64,000 nucleotides of DNA from Pseudomonas sp. FP2335 (GCF_030687535.1 NZ_CP117437.1:2439501-2503500); one strand, 5' to 3'; shown: positions 43,723 to 56,721, counted from the first letter of the stretch. The notes: generated by a model not told the origin, from the letters alone. Program-made: numbers and translations.

Positions 43723-44637
43723 ATGAACCAGTCCAGCGTTGCTCAATCACTTGAAACTTCGGGCTTTGTCAAAGCTCAGGTTGAAAATCTTCAAGTCCCT
43801 CCGGGCAGTCACCGTTTCGATTCGACCACCGGGCAAAATTTTTTATGGCAATCGGGTAATTCGTTCACCGTGCTAAGCCGTCAAGTGTTTCCAGCAGGGC
43901 TGTTTAGTGCCCACACGTTCTTCTTTGAATTCTCAGACTTGACTCCCGGAGGAGGGAGTCGGGTATATGATTTTTCAGACTCGACGTCGGTGAAAGGTGA
44001 TTACTCGGCCACTTATCTGGGTGAGCTGAAGATCTATACGTTCTATGAAGGCACCGTCACGGTAGCCCTGGACAACAATAATCGTCTGAGGGGCAGTTTC
44101 ACTGGCGTAAAAGGGCGGTGGAATCATGAGGTGATCGCGAGTGAGAACGGCACCTTGGATCTCGCCGGTTTGACAAGGTCGGTCGTGAGTCTTCCCTTCG
44201 GCGATCCATCCGTTCTAGGTGTGGGCCAGATGCATGGCAACTTTTCAGGCGGGCCCTTTCCGAGCCTGAGTTTCAGGTCGGATGAGGTGCAAATATCCCG
44301 GCTGGAGGGAGACCCAGATATTCCCCTTCCTCCCTACAGTTGGACAAAGGCCAGGCAATTTGATCAGGACCTACCGGTTTATAACACCCTTGTCGGTGTG
44401 TTCCTCTCCACGGATGCACTAGGCGATACATTTGATCTTGCGCAACCCGGCGGGGCGCGGATCGAGATTCATCGTATTGCAGACCGACTCTTCGCCCGAA
44501 GTATATCTGGGGTCCTGAGCTTTACCTCGCGCCCAGAAAACGATAGGTCAGCGGGTAGTTTCGACGCATCATTCGAGCTGTCTGACGGCACTCGCTTTTC
44601 CATGAAGACGCAATTCGATATCTATGATCCCAAATGA
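43723..44637 (+). CDS. Paralog 3 of the unknown two-repeat family
   Basis: The protein has 304 residues from ATG 43723 (MNQSSVAQSLETSGFVKAQV); an upstream ATG at 43696 adds nine unconserved residues. First module: PGGGSRVYDFSDSTSV, FYEGTVTVALDNNNRLRG, SFTGVKGRWN, NGTLDLAGL. Middle: GVGQMHGNFSGGPFPSLSF. Second module: DTFDLAQPGGARIEIH, SISGVLSFTSRPENDRSAGS. Like its paralogs it has no export signal, so a cytoplasmic role or release by lysis or a non-Sec route is implied. It ends 66 bp before the converging rpiR gene. Function unknown. Confidence 0.7.
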   Translation: MNQSSVAQSLETSGFVKAQVENLQVPPGSHRFDSTTGQNFLWQSGNSFTVLSRQVFPAGLFSAHTFFFEFSDLTPGGGSRVYDFSDSTSVKGDYSATYLGELKIYTFYEGTVTVALDNNNRLRGSFTGVKGRWNHEVIASENGTLDLAGLTRSVVSLPFGDPSVLGVGQMHGNFSGGPFPSLSFRSDEVQISRLEGDPDIPLPPYSWTKARQFDQDLPVYNTLVGVFLSTDALGDTFDLAQPGGARIEIHRIADRLFARSISGVLSFTSRPENDRSAGSFDASFELSDGTRFSMKTQFDIYDPK

Positions 44638-44702
44638 CGTTCTTGCGCTGACTGCGGGGAGGTGCAATATCTTCTTGCAGTCAGGCTGCAGTATCGCCAG
44701 GG

Positions 44703-45599
44703 TCAATCGTCGAACCCAACCTGCTCATGAATCTCATCCACCTTCAACTCCAAGCGATACGCCACCGCAATAAACAACGCCTGGCACAAACACAACGTCG
44801 CGCTCAATGAGCGGAAGGCAAATGACGACCCCTCATTCACCAGCAGCACCGCGTTCGCCCGCTTGGCCAGAGGCGACAGGTTGCTGTCGGTGATGATCAA
44901 CGTCTTGGCCTGATGGTGCTGGGCGATACGCAGGCAGTGCTGGGTCTCTTTGCCGTAGGGCGTGAAGCTGATGGCGATCACCAGGTCATTGGCGCGCACG
45001 CTGCGCATCTGCTCGCGGTAGCTGCCGCCCAGGCCCGAGATCAAGTGGATGCGCTTGTTGGTGTGCTGCAGGTTGTAGACCAGGTAGTCGGCCACCGCGA
45101 ACGAGCGGCGCACGCCGACCACGTAGATGTTGTCGGCATTCACCACCAGGTCCACGGCTTTTTCGAAGGCCGCGTCGTCCAGTTCCAGGCCCAGGCGCTC
45201 GATGCCGGACAAGGTCGCGTTGACGCACTCGCGCGCCAGGTCGCCGCCACTGGCTTTCTGCGACTTGTTGGCGATCATGCTGCGGATGCGCTGCTGGTAG
45301 TTCTGCACCGGCGTGGTCTTGTGGGTATAGGCCTCGCGAAACAGCGCCTGCATCTCACTGAACCCGCTGAAGCCAAAACGCTGGGAAAACCGCACGATGG
45401 CTGAAGGGTGCACTTCGCACTCGCGGGCGATGTCGCTGATGCGGTCGACCATGATGCGGTCGCTCTGCTGGCTCATGTAGCTGGCGATGCGCTTGAGCTG
45501 GCGCGGCAGGCTTTCGTATTCGTCGGTGATCAGCTGCAACAGGCGCTCGGCATTGATCGGAGGGCTGGCGAGAGCGTCTTGTGAAGGGGTCTCGGGCAT
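44703..45599 (-). CDS. iolR: RpiR/MurR-family regulator of the inositol locus
   Basis: The protein has 298 residues from ATG 45599, preceded by AAGGA at 7 bp; the frame upstream to 45761 crosses the promoter. Residues ~20-95 are the RpiR helix-turn-helix (ISDIARECEVHPSAIVRFSQ, RFGFSGFSEMQALFREAY). Residues ~140-270 are a SIS sugar-phosphate-binding domain (IYVVGVRRSFAVADYLVYNL, VIAISFTPYGKETQHCLRIA, IITDSNLSPLAKRANAVLLV). It is divergent from iolC and most likely the repressor of the locus, released by an inositol-derived phosphate. The symbol is given by position and family, not by orthology to Bacillus IolR, which is DeoR-type. Confidence 0.82.
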   Translation of the reverse strand: MPETPSQDALASPPINAERLLQLITDEYESLPRQLKRIASYMSQQSDRIMVDRISDIARECEVHPSAIVRFSQRFGFSGFSEMQALFREAYTHKTTPVQNYQQRIRSMIANKSQKASGGDLARECVNATLSGIERLGLELDDAAFEKAVDLVVNADNIYVVGVRRSFAVADYLVYNLQHTNKRIHLISGLGGSYREQMRSVRANDLVIAISFTPYGKETQHCLRIAQHHQAKTLIITDSNLSPLAKRANAVLLVNEGSSFAFRSLSATLCLCQALFIAVAYRLELKVDEIHEQVGFDD

Positions 45600-45743
45600 G
45601 GGCAATCCTTCTGTCTTGTTCGTCTGTTGCGCTGATGGGTGGCGCAAGTCTACAGGGTAGGCGCAAAAAAATACCCCGGCATCACGGCCTGCGTGGCCTG
45701 CTGAAACGATGCACGGTGGCTGGCGTGCCCCTATGCTGACGTA

Positions 45744-45780
45744 TTGGAAAAAATATTCCACTAAAAATAATTCTAGAATA
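45744..45780. promoter_or_regulatory. Inositol-locus operators before iolC
   Basis: TGGAA-AAAATA-TTCCA (45745-45760) is followed 10 bp later by the palindrome TTCTAGAA (45771-45778). The same two elements in reverse order precede the ABC importer (TAGAAT-AAA-ATTCTA 53821-53835 and TGGAA-ATTATT-TTCCA 53849-53864). They lie between rpiR and iolC and are likely RpiR operators. Confidence 0.6.
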
Positions 45781-45883
45781 AATATTGATTGCTGCCAGCG
45801 GACGTTCTAGTCTGCACCCACCAAGAGCGTTTGCCGTCGCCACGGCGGCACAACGCAGGCTGATAAAAATAACAGGAGCCAGC

Positions 45884-47821
45884 ATGGGCCAGACTCGTTT
45901 TGCCAGTGGGCGTCAATTGGATCTGATTTGCCTCGGGCGCCTGGGCGTCGACCTCTATGCGCAGCAAGTAGGTGCGCGGCTTGAGGACGTGTCCAGCTTT
46001 GCCAAATACCTCGGCGGTTCCTCCGCCAATATTGCGTTCGGCACCGCACGGCTTGGGCTCAAGTCAGCGATGTTGAGCCGGGTCGGGGACGACCATATGG
46101 GTCGCTTCCTCGTGGAGTCCCTGGCCCGTGAAGGTTGCGATGTCAGCGGCATCAAGGTCGACCCGGAACGTCTCACCGCGCTGGTGTTGCTCGGGCTCAA
46201 GGATCGCGAGACCTTCCCCCTGGTGTTCTACCGCGAAAACTGCGCCGACATGGCCCTGCGCGCCGAAGACATCAACGAAGCCTTTATCGCCTCCAGCAAA
46301 GCCTTGCTGATCACCGGCACGCATTTCTCCACCGACAGTGTGTACAAGGCCAGCATCCAGGCCCTGGATTACGCGGCCAAGCACAACGTCAAGCGTGTGC
46401 TCGACATCGACTACCGCCCGGTGCTGTGGGGCCTGGCGGGCAAGGCCGATGGCGAGACGCGGTTTGTTGCCGACCAGAATGTCAGCGCCCATGTGCAGAA
46501 AATCCTGCCGCGGTTCGACCTGATCGTCGGCACTGAAGAAGAATTCCTGATCGCCGGCGGCAGTGAAGATTTGCTCACTGCGCTGCGCCGAGTGCGTGAA
46601 CTGACCCCGGCGACCCTGGTGGTCAAGCTTGGCCCGCAGGGCTGCACGGTGATCCACGGGGCGATCCCTGCGCACCTGGAAGACGGTGCGATCTACCCCG
46701 GCGTGCGCGTTGAAGTGCTCAATGTCCTCGGCGCCGGCGATGCGTTTATGTCGGGCTTTCTCAGCGGCTGGATCAATGACGCCAGCGACGAACGTTGCAG
46801 CCAGTTGGCCAACGCCTGCGGCGGCCTTGTGGTGTCGCGCCACGCCTGCGCCCCGGCCATGCCGACTCCGGCCGAACTCGAATACCTGTTCAACAGCCCG
46901 GTGCCGATTACCCGTCCCGACCAGGACGAAACCCTGCAACGCCTGCACCGCGTCACGGTGCCGCGCAAGGCCTGGAAGCAGTTGTTCATCTTTGCTTTCG
47001 ATCACCGCTGGCAATTGGTCGACCTGGCGCAACGCGGCGGCCAGGACACCACGCGCATCAGTGCGATCAAGCAACTGTTTATCCAGGCCATCGAACGCGT
47101 GGAGCGCAAGCTCGCCGAGCAGGGCGTCGACGCCGATGTGGGCCTGTTGGCAGACCAACGTTTCGGCCAGGATGCGCTCAACGCCGCCAGCGGTCGCGGC
47201 TGGTGGATCGCGCGTCCGGTGGAGGTGCAGAACTCGCGGCCCCTGGCGCTGGAACACGGCCGTTCGCTCGGCAGCAACCTGATCGCCTGGCCCCAGGAAC
47301 AAATCATCAAGTGCCTGGTGCAATACCACCCGGACGACGAACCGCTGCTGCGCCTGGAGCAGGAAGCGCAACTCAAGGCGGTGTATGACGCGTCCGTGGT
47401 CAGCGGCCATGAGTTGTTGCTGGAAGTCATCCCGCCCAAGGATCACCCGTCCACTTACCCGGACGTGCTGTATCGCAGCCTCAAGCGCTTGTACAACCTG
47501 GGCATCTACCCGGCGTGGTGGAAGATCGAGGCGCAATCGGCCGAGGACTGGAAACAGCTCGACGAACTGATCCAGGAACGCGACCCGTATTGCCGTGGGG
47601 TGGTGTTGCTGGGGCTGAATGCGTCGGCCGAATGCCTCGCCGATGGCTTCCGGCAGGCCAGCCAGAGCAGCACCTGCCGTGGTTTCGCCGTGGGCCGCAC
47701 GATCTTCCAGGAGCCGAGCCGTGCGTGGCTGGCCGGGGATATTGATGATGAGACATTGATTCAGCGCGTCCAGGCGACGTTCGAACAGCTCATTAACGCC
47801 TGGCGCAGTGCCCGAACCTGA
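45884..47821 (+). CDS. iolC: Fused 5-dehydro-2-deoxygluconokinase and DUF2090 aldolase-like domain
   Basis: The protein has 645 residues from ATG 45884 behind AGGAG. Residues 1-330 are a PfkB-type sugar kinase: YLGGSSANIAFGTARLG near the start, the anion hole and catalytic base in NVLGAGDAFMSGFLSGW. Residues ~345-640 are DUF2090 (IFAFDHRWQLVDLAQRGGQD, LLLEVIPPKDH, GVVLLGLNAS, GFAVGRTIF), related to class I aldolases and common as an IolC fusion in Proteobacteria. It phosphorylates 5-dehydro-2-deoxy-D-gluconate; the second half may do the IolJ-type cleavage to dihydroxyacetone phosphate and malonate semialdehyde. First gene of the iol operon. Confidence 0.92.
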   Translation: MGQTRFASGRQLDLICLGRLGVDLYAQQVGARLEDVSSFAKYLGGSSANIAFGTARLGLKSAMLSRVGDDHMGRFLVESLAREGCDVSGIKVDPERLTALVLLGLKDRETFPLVFYRENCADMALRAEDINEAFIASSKALLITGTHFSTDSVYKASIQALDYAAKHNVKRVLDIDYRPVLWGLAGKADGETRFVADQNVSAHVQKILPRFDLIVGTEEEFLIAGGSEDLLTALRRVRELTPATLVVKLGPQGCTVIHGAIPAHLEDGAIYPGVRVEVLNVLGAGDAFMSGFLSGWINDASDERCSQLANACGGLVVSRHACAPAMPTPAELEYLFNSPVPITRPDQDETLQRLHRVTVPRKAWKQLFIFAFDHRWQLVDLAQRGGQDTTRISAIKQLFIQAIERVERKLAEQGVDADVGLLADQRFGQDALNAASGRGWWIARPVEVQNSRPLALEHGRSLGSNLIAWPQEQIIKCLVQYHPDDEPLLRLEQEAQLKAVYDASVVSGHELLLEVIPPKDHPSTYPDVLYRSLKRLYNLGIYPAWWKIEAQSAEDWKQLDELIQERDPYCRGVVLLGLNASAECLADGFRQASQSSTCRGFAVGRTIFQEPSRAWLAGDIDDETLIQRVQATFEQLINAWRSART

Positions 47822-47849
47822 ACCCAGTTCCAAATGTGGAATGCAATCA

Positions 47850-47942
47850 AATGTGGGAGCGGGCTTGCTCGCCAAAGCGGTGTATCAGTCACAGCATCTT
47901 TATCTGGCACACCGCATTCGCGAGCAAGCCCGCTCCCACATA
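47850..47942. repeat. REPIN between iolC and iolE
   Basis: Inverted REP pair, ATGTGGGAGCGGGCTTGCTC and GAGCAAGCCCGCTCCCACAT, ~45 bp apart. The flank before it (GGTGGAATGCAATCAA-like) recurs before the 52673 copy. Confidence 0.85.
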
Positions 47943-47990
47943 AAGCAAATCTCACCCGGCTTAAGTTAGATAAAAACAAAAGGTGCAGCC

Positions 47991-48884
47991 ATGCCCGCAA
48001 TCCGAATTGGCATCAACCCGATTTCCTGGAGCAACGACGACCTGCCGGCCCTCGGCGGTGAAACGCCCCTGAGCACCGCGCTGAGCGAAGGCAAGGAAAT
48101 CGGCTACGAAGGTTTTGAACTCAACGGCAAATTCCCCAAGGACGCCAAGGGCGTCGGCGATGTGCTGCGCCCGTATGACCTGGCGCTGGTCTCCGGCTGG
48201 TACTCCAGCCGCCTGGCGCGGCGCTCGGTGGCAGAAGAAATCGAGGCCATCGCCGGGCACGTCGATTTGCTCAAACAAAACGGCGCCACGGTGCTGGTGT
48301 ACGGCGAAGTCGCCGATTCGATCCAGGGGTCACGTATCCGCTTGATCGAACGCCCGCGGTTCCACAGCGAACAAGCCTGGCAGGACTACGCCGACAAGCT
48401 CACTGAGCTGGCGCGTTTTACCCTGTCCCAGGGCGTGCGCCTGGCGTACCACCACCATATGGGGGCTTACGTTGAATCCCCGGAAGACATCGACCAGCTG
48501 ATGCAACGCACCGGCCCGGAAGTCGGCCTGCTGTTCGATTCGGGCCATTGCTACATGGGGGGCGGCGAGCCGCTGGAAGTCCTGAAAAAACACATCGACC
48601 GTGTCTGCCACGTGCACTTCAAGGACGTGCGCAAGCCGGTGGTGCAACTGGCGCGCAACCAGATGTGGAGCTTCCCGGATTGCATCGTCAACGGCACCTT
48701 TACCGTGCCCGGCGATGGCGACATTGAGTTTGGCGAGCTGCTCGACGTGCTGCTGGCCGCCCGCTACGCAGGTTGGCTGGTGGTCGAAGCCGAGCAGGAC
48801 CCGGCCGTCGCGCCCAGCTATATCTACGCGAAAAAGGGCTACGACACCCTGCGTGCGCTGCTCACCGAGAGGACAAAAGCATGA
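47991..48884 (+). CDS. iolE: Inosose dehydratase (myo-inosose-2 dehydratase)
   Basis: The protein has 297 residues with a TIM-barrel of the xylose-isomerase-like AP endonuclease family. Markers are IRIGINPISWSNDDLPALGG at the start, GYEGFELNGKFPKD, LAYHHHMGAYVESPEDIDQL, GLLFDSGHCYMGGG, RVCHVHFKDVRKPV and VVEAEQDPAVAPS. Metal ligands are the Glu, Asp, His and Glu of those stretches. It dehydrates scyllo-inosose to 3D-trihydroxycyclohexane-1,2-dione. Its stop overlaps the iolB start by 4 bp. Confidence 0.93.
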   Translation: MPAIRIGINPISWSNDDLPALGGETPLSTALSEGKEIGYEGFELNGKFPKDAKGVGDVLRPYDLALVSGWYSSRLARRSVAEEIEAIAGHVDLLKQNGATVLVYGEVADSIQGSRIRLIERPRFHSEQAWQDYADKLTELARFTLSQGVRLAYHHHMGAYVESPEDIDQLMQRTGPEVGLLFDSGHCYMGGGEPLEVLKKHIDRVCHVHFKDVRKPVVQLARNQMWSFPDCIVNGTFTVPGDGDIEFGELLDVLLAARYAGWLVVEAEQDPAVAPSYIYAKKGYDTLRALLTERTKA

Positions 48885-49669
48885 GCCTGTTGGTCAAGAG
48901 CCACAAACGCGGGCAAACCATGGTCGCCCTCGAAGACGGACGCCTGGAGTACGTGGGTTTCAAAGCCTACCGCTTGAGCTTGGGCGAAACCCTGCCGGTC
49001 AGTGCCGGGGACAAGGAGCTGTGCCTGGTGCTGCTCAGCGGCCGGGTGAATATCCAGGGCGAGGGCTTCAACTGGCAGAACCTCGGTGATCGCCAGTCGG
49101 TGTTTGAAGACAAATCGCCGTTCGCCGCCTACTTGCCACCCGGCACCGTGGCCCAGGTCACCGCGTTGAGCGATGTGCAGATTGCCGTGTGCGCCGCCCC
49201 CGGTGCCGAAGGTTACGAACCGCGCCTGATCCGCCCCGAACAGTGCAAGCGCAGTGTGCGTGGCAAGGGCGCCAACACCCGCTACGTGTGCGACATCCTG
49301 CCGGACAGCGAGCCGGCCCATTCGCTGCTGGTGGTGGAGGTGCGTACGCCGTCCGGGCATTCGTCGAGCTACCCGCCGCACAAGCACGACACCGACGACT
49401 TGCCGCACCAGAGCTTTCTGGAAGAGACCTATTACCACCAGATCAACCCGCCCCAGGGCTTTGTGTTCCAGCGCGTGTACACCGACGACCGCAGCATCGA
49501 CCAGGCCATGGCCGTGGAAAACAGCGACCTGGTGGTGGTGCCCAAGGGGTATCACCCGGTCAGCGTGCCGTACGGCTACGAGTCCTATTACCTGAACGTG
49601 ATGGCCGGCCCCAAGCGCGCCTGGCATTTCCACAACGACCCGCAGCACAGCTGGCTACTGGACCTTTAA
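48881..49669 (+). CDS. iolB: 5-deoxy-glucuronate isomerase
   Basis: The protein has 262 residues from ATG 48881 ([20 protein letters not shown]). This bicupin has the metal-binding motif [20 protein letters not shown], followed by [20 protein letters not shown] and the terminal HDPQHxW-like motif ([10 protein letters not shown]). It isomerises 5-deoxy-glucuronate to 5-dehydro-2-deoxygluconate, the IolC substrate. It is translationally coupled to iolE by ATGA. Confidence 0.93.
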   Translation: MSLLVKSHKRGQTMVALEDGRLEYVGFKAYRLSLGETLPVSAGDKELCLVLLSGRVNIQGEGFNWQNLGDRQSVFEDKSPFAAYLPPGTVAQVTALSDVQIAVCAAPGAEGYEPRLIRPEQCKRSVRGKGANTRYVCDILPDSEPAHSLLVVEVRTPSGHSSSYPPHKHDTDDLPHQSFLEETYYHQINPPQGFVFQRVYTDDRSIDQAMAVENSDLVVVPKGYHPVSVPYGYESYYLNVMAGPKRAWHFHNDPQHSWLLDL

Positions 49670-49679
49670 GGGGCGCGAC

Positions 49680-52641
<2,962 letters not shown>

Positions 52642-52672
52642 CCCCAACCCCAAAGGTGGAATGCAGTCAAAA

Positions 52673-52762
52673 ATGTGGGAGCGGGCTTGCTCGCGAATGC
52701 GGTGTCTCAGATACAAAATTTTGGCTGACACACCGCATTCGCGAGCAAGCCCGCTCCCACAT
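52673..52762. repeat. REPIN after iolG
   Basis: Inverted REP pair AATGTGGGAGCGGGCTTGCT ... GCAAGCCCGCTCCCACATT, preceded by the same GGTGGAATGCAGTCAA flank as the 47850 copy. Confidence 0.85.
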
Positions 52763-52799
52763 TTAGATTGGGCTTTCACTTTGAAAAAGGAGTGTCTGT

Positions 52800-53828
52800 A
52801 TGCGAATCGGACTAGTCGGCTACGGCCACGGAGGGCGCTTTTTTCATGCGCCGCTGATTGCAACCTTGCCCGGCGCCACGTTTGTCGGCGTCGTCACACG
52901 CTCCCCCGAGCGCCGCCAGCAGTTGGCGAGTGATCATCCCGGCCTCAAGGCGTTTGACTCCATCGGCCAGATTGTCGAAGCCGGCGTCGACACCCTGGTC
53001 ATCTCCACCACCCTCAAGGGCCGCCCGGCGCTGGTGCTGGAAGCCATCGAGCACGGGCTGACGGTGGTCAGCGACAAACCCTTCGCCGCCAACACCGAAC
53101 AGGCCCAGGCGCTGATCACCGCCGCCGAGCGCCATGGGGTGAAGCTCAGCGTTTATCAGAACCGACGCTGGGACTCGGACTACCTGACCCTGCGCAAACT
53201 GATCGACGCCGGTGCCCTGGGCACCATTACCCGCTTTGAATCCCGCGTGGAGCGCTACGCCCCCCACGCCGTCGGCAATGCCAGCGGCGGCGGTTGGTTG
53301 CGTGACCTTGGCAGCCATCTGGTGGACCAGGCGCTGCAACTGTTCGGCCCGGTGGACCGGGTGTTTGCGCAATTGCAGTTCAGCCACGAACACCCGACCG
53401 TCGATCACGGCTTCTTTGTGTCCCTGACCCATGCCAACGGGGTGATTTCCCATTTGTGGGGCAGTGCCCTGCAAAACAGCCAGGCCCCGCGTTTTCGCGT
53501 GAGTGGCACCCTCGGTTGCTACACCGTCGAAGGGCTGGACGGCCAGGAGGAGGCGCTGTTGGCCGGCAAATCGCCGAAGACCGAAGGCGAGCACTGGGGC
53601 GCCGAAGAACATCGGCGCTGGGGCTGGTTCGAACAAGGCGAGGAGCGCGAGCGGGTGCCAGCGGAGAAGGGCTGCTGGACGCAGTTCTATCGCCAGTTGC
53701 AACGTGCCGTGGACAGCCAGGAAGCACTGCCGGTGGACGTCTATGACGCGCTGGAAACCACCCGTATATTGGACGCCGCACGCCTTAGCGCGGGGCGTCA
53801 GCAGGTGGTTTCAACAAAAATAGAATAA
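52800..53828 (+). CDS. Second Gfo/Idh/MocA oxidoreductase of the inositol locus
   Basis: The protein has 342 residues. The N-terminal Rossmann motif is GLVGYGHGGRFFHAPLIATL; the EKP motif is replaced by SDKPFAANTEQAQAL, and VYQNRRWDSDYLTLRKLI with GGGWLRDLGSHLVDQALQLF follow. It resembles the YdgJ/IolW-type scyllo-inositol or related polyol dehydrogenases more than IolG, so use of another inositol isomer or NADP is plausible. It sits between iolG and the ABC importer, with operators for the importer starting at its stop codon. Confidence 0.85.
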   Translation: MRIGLVGYGHGGRFFHAPLIATLPGATFVGVVTRSPERRQQLASDHPGLKAFDSIGQIVEAGVDTLVISTTLKGRPALVLEAIEHGLTVVSDKPFAANTEQAQALITAAERHGVKLSVYQNRRWDSDYLTLRKLIDAGALGTITRFESRVERYAPHAVGNASGGGWLRDLGSHLVDQALQLFGPVDRVFAQLQFSHEHPTVDHGFFVSLTHANGVISHLWGSALQNSQAPRFRVSGTLGCYTVEGLDGQEEALLAGKSPKTEGEHWGAEEHRRWGWFEQGEERERVPAEKGCWTQFYRQLQRAVDSQEALPVDVYDALETTRILDAARLSAGRQQVVSTKIE

Positions 53829-53864
53829 AATTCTAAAACAGGTTGATATGGAAATTATTTTCCA
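53821..53864. promoter_or_regulatory. Inositol-locus operators before the ABC importer
   Basis: TAGAAT-AAA-ATTCTA (53821-53835) overlaps the end of the dehydrogenase gene. It is followed by TGGAA-ATTATT-TTCCA (53849-53864), the same 5-6-5 dyad as at 45745-45760. It is about 320 bp upstream of the binding-protein gene. The rest of the 353-bp spacer shows no convincing gene. Confidence 0.6.
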
Positions 53865-54181
53865 ATAAAGTCTTTTCCAGGTTGCATAAAGTACGTCTTG
53901 GGCTCGACCCCGGCGACTCAACAAAAACAAGATCAAAAACAACCAGGTACCGTCAGATGAAAATCTTCAACGCTGTACTGCGAGTTTTACGCCCAGCCTC
54001 CACGCCACGCGGTCTGCCCCGCGCCCGGCCGTTCTACTTCTCTTTCCTCAATGTGTTGTGCGTCGAAAACCAAGGCGCGTTGGTGTGCTGCATTCCAGGT
54101 GCACCCGTCGTCCGGCTGCCTGCCGAGCTCTGATAAACGCAACGTCCAAAAAACCAACAAGAAAGTGGAGACAGACCGTTC

Positions 54182-55111
54182 ATGAAGACCCCGATCCGTT
54201 TTACCGCGCTAGCCCTGTCGCTGTTGCTGGCCAGTGGTGCTGCTTCGGCTGCCGATCTCAAGATAGGTGTGAGTATGTCCGCCTTCGACGACACCTTTCT
54301 TACCTACCTGCGCGAAGACATGGACAAACAAGCCAAGTCCTACCCAAAGGGTGACGGCGTGCAACTGCAGTTTGAAGATGCCCGCGCCGATGTGGTGAAG
54401 CAACTTAGTCAGGTCGAGAACTTTATCAGCCAAAAAGTCGATGCAATCATCGTTAACCCGGTTGATACAGCCTCGACTGCGAACATTATCAAGGCTGCCA
54501 CTGCGGCGAAAATCCCGCTGGTATTCGTCAACCGTCGCCCTGACAGCGCAACATTGGCCCCCGGCGTAGCGGCGGTAACCTCCGACGACGTCGAGGCGGG
54601 CAAGCTGCAAATGCAGTACATCGCGGAGAAGCTCGACGGCAAAGGCAATATTGTGATCCTGCTGGGTGACTTGGCGAATAACTCCACTTCCAACCGTACC
54701 AAAGGAGTGAAGGAAGTCCTGGCCAAATACCCTGGCATCAAGATCGAACAGGAGCAGACCGGGATATGGCTGCGTGACAAGGGCATGACCCTGGTCAACG
54801 ATTGGCTGACCCAAGGGCGCGACTTCCAGGCGGTGCTTTCGAACAACGACGAGATGGCGATTGGTGCTTCCATGGCCCTGAAGTCGGCAGGTAAGAAAGG
54901 CGTGCTGATCGCCGGTGTCGATGGCACGCCGGATGGTTTGAATGCGATCACTAAGGGTGACATGACTGTGTCGGCTTTCCAGGATGCCAAGGGCCAAGCG
55001 GACAAGTCGGTTGAGACAGCGCGCAAGATGGCTAAGAACGAGCCTATCGAGCAGAACGTGGTGATCCCGTTCCAGCTGATCACCCCCGAAAACGTCAAAG
55101 ACTTCAAATAA
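54182..55111 (+). CDS. Sugar (inositol) ABC transporter, periplasmic binding protein
   Basis: The protein has 309 residues with a signal peptide ([20 protein letters not shown], cleavage after ASA-AD). The mature protein is a type I (ribose-binding-like) periplasmic receptor: [28 protein letters not shown]-like [71 protein letters not shown]. The pattern matches the IbpA inositol-binding proteins. Its place behind iol operators supports inositol uptake. First gene of the importer operon. Confidence 0.88.
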   Translation: MKTPIRFTALALSLLLASGAASAADLKIGVSMSAFDDTFLTYLREDMDKQAKSYPKGDGVQLQFEDARADVVKQLSQVENFISQKVDAIIVNPVDTASTANIIKAATAAKIPLVFVNRRPDSATLAPGVAAVTSDDVEAGKLQMQYIAEKLDGKGNIVILLGDLANNSTSNRTKGVKEVLAKYPGIKIEQEQTGIWLRDKGMTLVNDWLTQGRDFQAVLSNNDEMAIGASMALKSAGKKGVLIAGVDGTPDGLNAITKGDMTVSAFQDAKGQADKSVETARKMAKNEPIEQNVVIPFQLITPENVKDFK

Positions 55112-55167
55112 CAACAATAAGCCAGCAGGGCAGCTGTGCGGTTGCCCTGCCGATGGAGTACCTCCCT

Positions 55168-56721
55168 ATGCTTGCTCAAGCCACTCTCTCGCAGCCTCCC
55201 GGTATCCAGCCAGTAGAACTGGAAGAACCCTACCTGTTGGAAATCAGCAATATCAGCAAAGGCTTTCCCGGCGTCGTGGCCCTGGCCGATGTGCAACTGC
55301 GAGTGCGCCCGGGTACGGTGCTGGCGCTGATGGGCGAGAACGGTGCGGGCAAGTCGACGCTGATGAAAATCATCGCCGGCATCTACCAGCCCGACGCCGG
55401 GGAAATCCGCCTGCGCGGCAAGCCGATTGTGTTTGAAACCCCACTGGCGGCACAAAAGGCCGGGATCGCGATGATCCACCAGGAGCTCAACCTGATGCCG
55501 CACATGAGCATCGCCGAGAACATCTGGATCGGCCGCGAGCAGCTCAACGGCCTGCACATGGTCAACCACCGCGAAATGCACCGCTGCACCGCCGAGTTGC
55601 TGGCACGCCTGCGCATCAACCTGGACCCGGAAGAACACGTCGGCAACCTGAGTATCGCCGAGCGGCAGATGGTCGAGATTGCCAAGGCGGTGTCCTACGA
55701 CTCCGACATCCTGATCATGGATGAACCGACTTCGGCCATTACCGACAAGGAAGTGGCCCACCTGTTTTCGATCATTGCCGACCTCAAGGCCCAGGGCAAA
55801 GGCATCGTCTACATCACGCACAAAATGAACGAAGTGTTTGCCATCGCCGACGAAGTGGCCGTGTTTCGCGACGGCCATTACATCGGCCTGCAACGCGCCG
55901 ACAGCATGAACAGCGACAGCCTGATCTCGATGATGGTCGGCCGTGAGCTGAGCCAGTTGTTCCCGGTGCGCGAGACGCCCATCGGTGAGCTGCTGATGTC
56001 GGTGCGCGAGCTGAGCCTGGATGGCGTGTTCAAGGACGTTTCGTTCGACCTGCATGCCGGGGAAATCCTCGGCATCGCCGGGCTGATGGGCTCGGGCCGC
56101 ACCAATGTGGCCGAAACCATTTTTGGCATCACCCCCAGCAGCAGCGGCCAGATCACCCTCGACGGCAAGGCGGTGCGCATTACCGACCCGCACATGGCGA
56201 TCGAGAAGGGCTTTGCGCTGTTGACCGAGGACCGCAAGCTCAGCGGCCTGTTCCCGTGCCTGTCGGTGCTGGAGAACATGGAGATGGCCGTGCTGCCGCA
56301 CTATAGCGGCAACGGTTTTATCCAGCAGAAAGCCCTGCGTGCGCTGTGCGAAGACATGTGCAAGAAGCTGCGGGTGAAAACCCCGTCCCTTGAACAGTGC
56401 ATCGACACCTTGTCCGGTGGCAACCAGCAAAAAGCCTTGCTCGCGCGCTGGTTGATGACCAATCCACGCTTGCTGATCCTCGATGAGCCGACCCGTGGCA
56501 TCGATGTGGGCGCCAAGGCCGAGATCTACCGTTTGATTTCCTTCCTCGCCAGCGAAGGCATGGCGGTGATCATGATCTCCTCGGAGCTGCCCGAAGTGCT
56601 GGGCATGAGCGACCGGGTGATGGTGATGCACGAGGGCGAACTGATGGGCACCCTGGATCGGTCCGAGGCGACCCAGGAAAAAGTCATGCAGCTGGCTTCC
56701 GGTATGACCGTAGTCCACTGA
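55168..56721 (+). CDS. Sugar (inositol) ABC transporter ATP-binding protein
   Basis: The protein has 517 residues from ATG 55168 (GGAG 9 bp before); an in-frame ATG at 55153 is an alternative. It has two fused nucleotide-binding domains of the RbsA/MglA type. The first has Walker [19 protein letters not shown], signature [15 protein letters not shown] and Walker [12 protein letters not shown]. The second has a degenerate Walker A (GLMGSGRTN), signature [15 protein letters not shown] and [16 protein letters not shown]. It powers uptake with the permease at 56749. Confidence 0.92.
   Translation: MLAQATLSQPPGIQPVELEEPYLLEISNISKGFPGVVALADVQLRVRPGTVLALMGENGAGKSTLMKIIAGIYQPDAGEIRLRGKPIVFETPLAAQKAGIAMIHQELNLMPHMSIAENIWIGREQLNGLHMVNHREMHRCTAELLARLRINLDPEEHVGNLSIAERQMVEIAKAVSYDSDILIMDEPTSAITDKEVAHLFSIIADLKAQGKGIVYITHKMNEVFAIADEVAVFRDGHYIGLQRADSMNSDSLISMMVGRELSQLFPVRETPIGELLMSVRELSLDGVFKDVSFDLHAGEILGIAGLMGSGRTNVAETIFGITPSSSGQITLDGKAVRITDPHMAIEKGFALLTEDRKLSGLFPCLSVLENMEMAVLPHYSGNGFIQQKALRALCEDMCKKLRVKTPSLEQCIDTLSGGNQQKALLARWLMTNPRLLILDEPTRGIDVGAKAEIYRLISFLASEGMAVIMISSELPEVLGMSDRVMVMHEGELMGTLDRSEATQEKVMQLASGMTVVH

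Noticed and set aside
46064..47875. 603-codon minus-strand ORF opposite iolC
   Set aside because: Antisense shadow of a GC-rich gene; composition rich in His/Arg/Gln and no recognisable domain.
53957..54133. 58-codon ORF (MKIFNAVLRVLRPAS..) in the leader of the inositol importer
   Set aside because: It could be a leader peptide, but there is no good ribosome site, no attenuator hairpins and no amino-acid run that would explain control.
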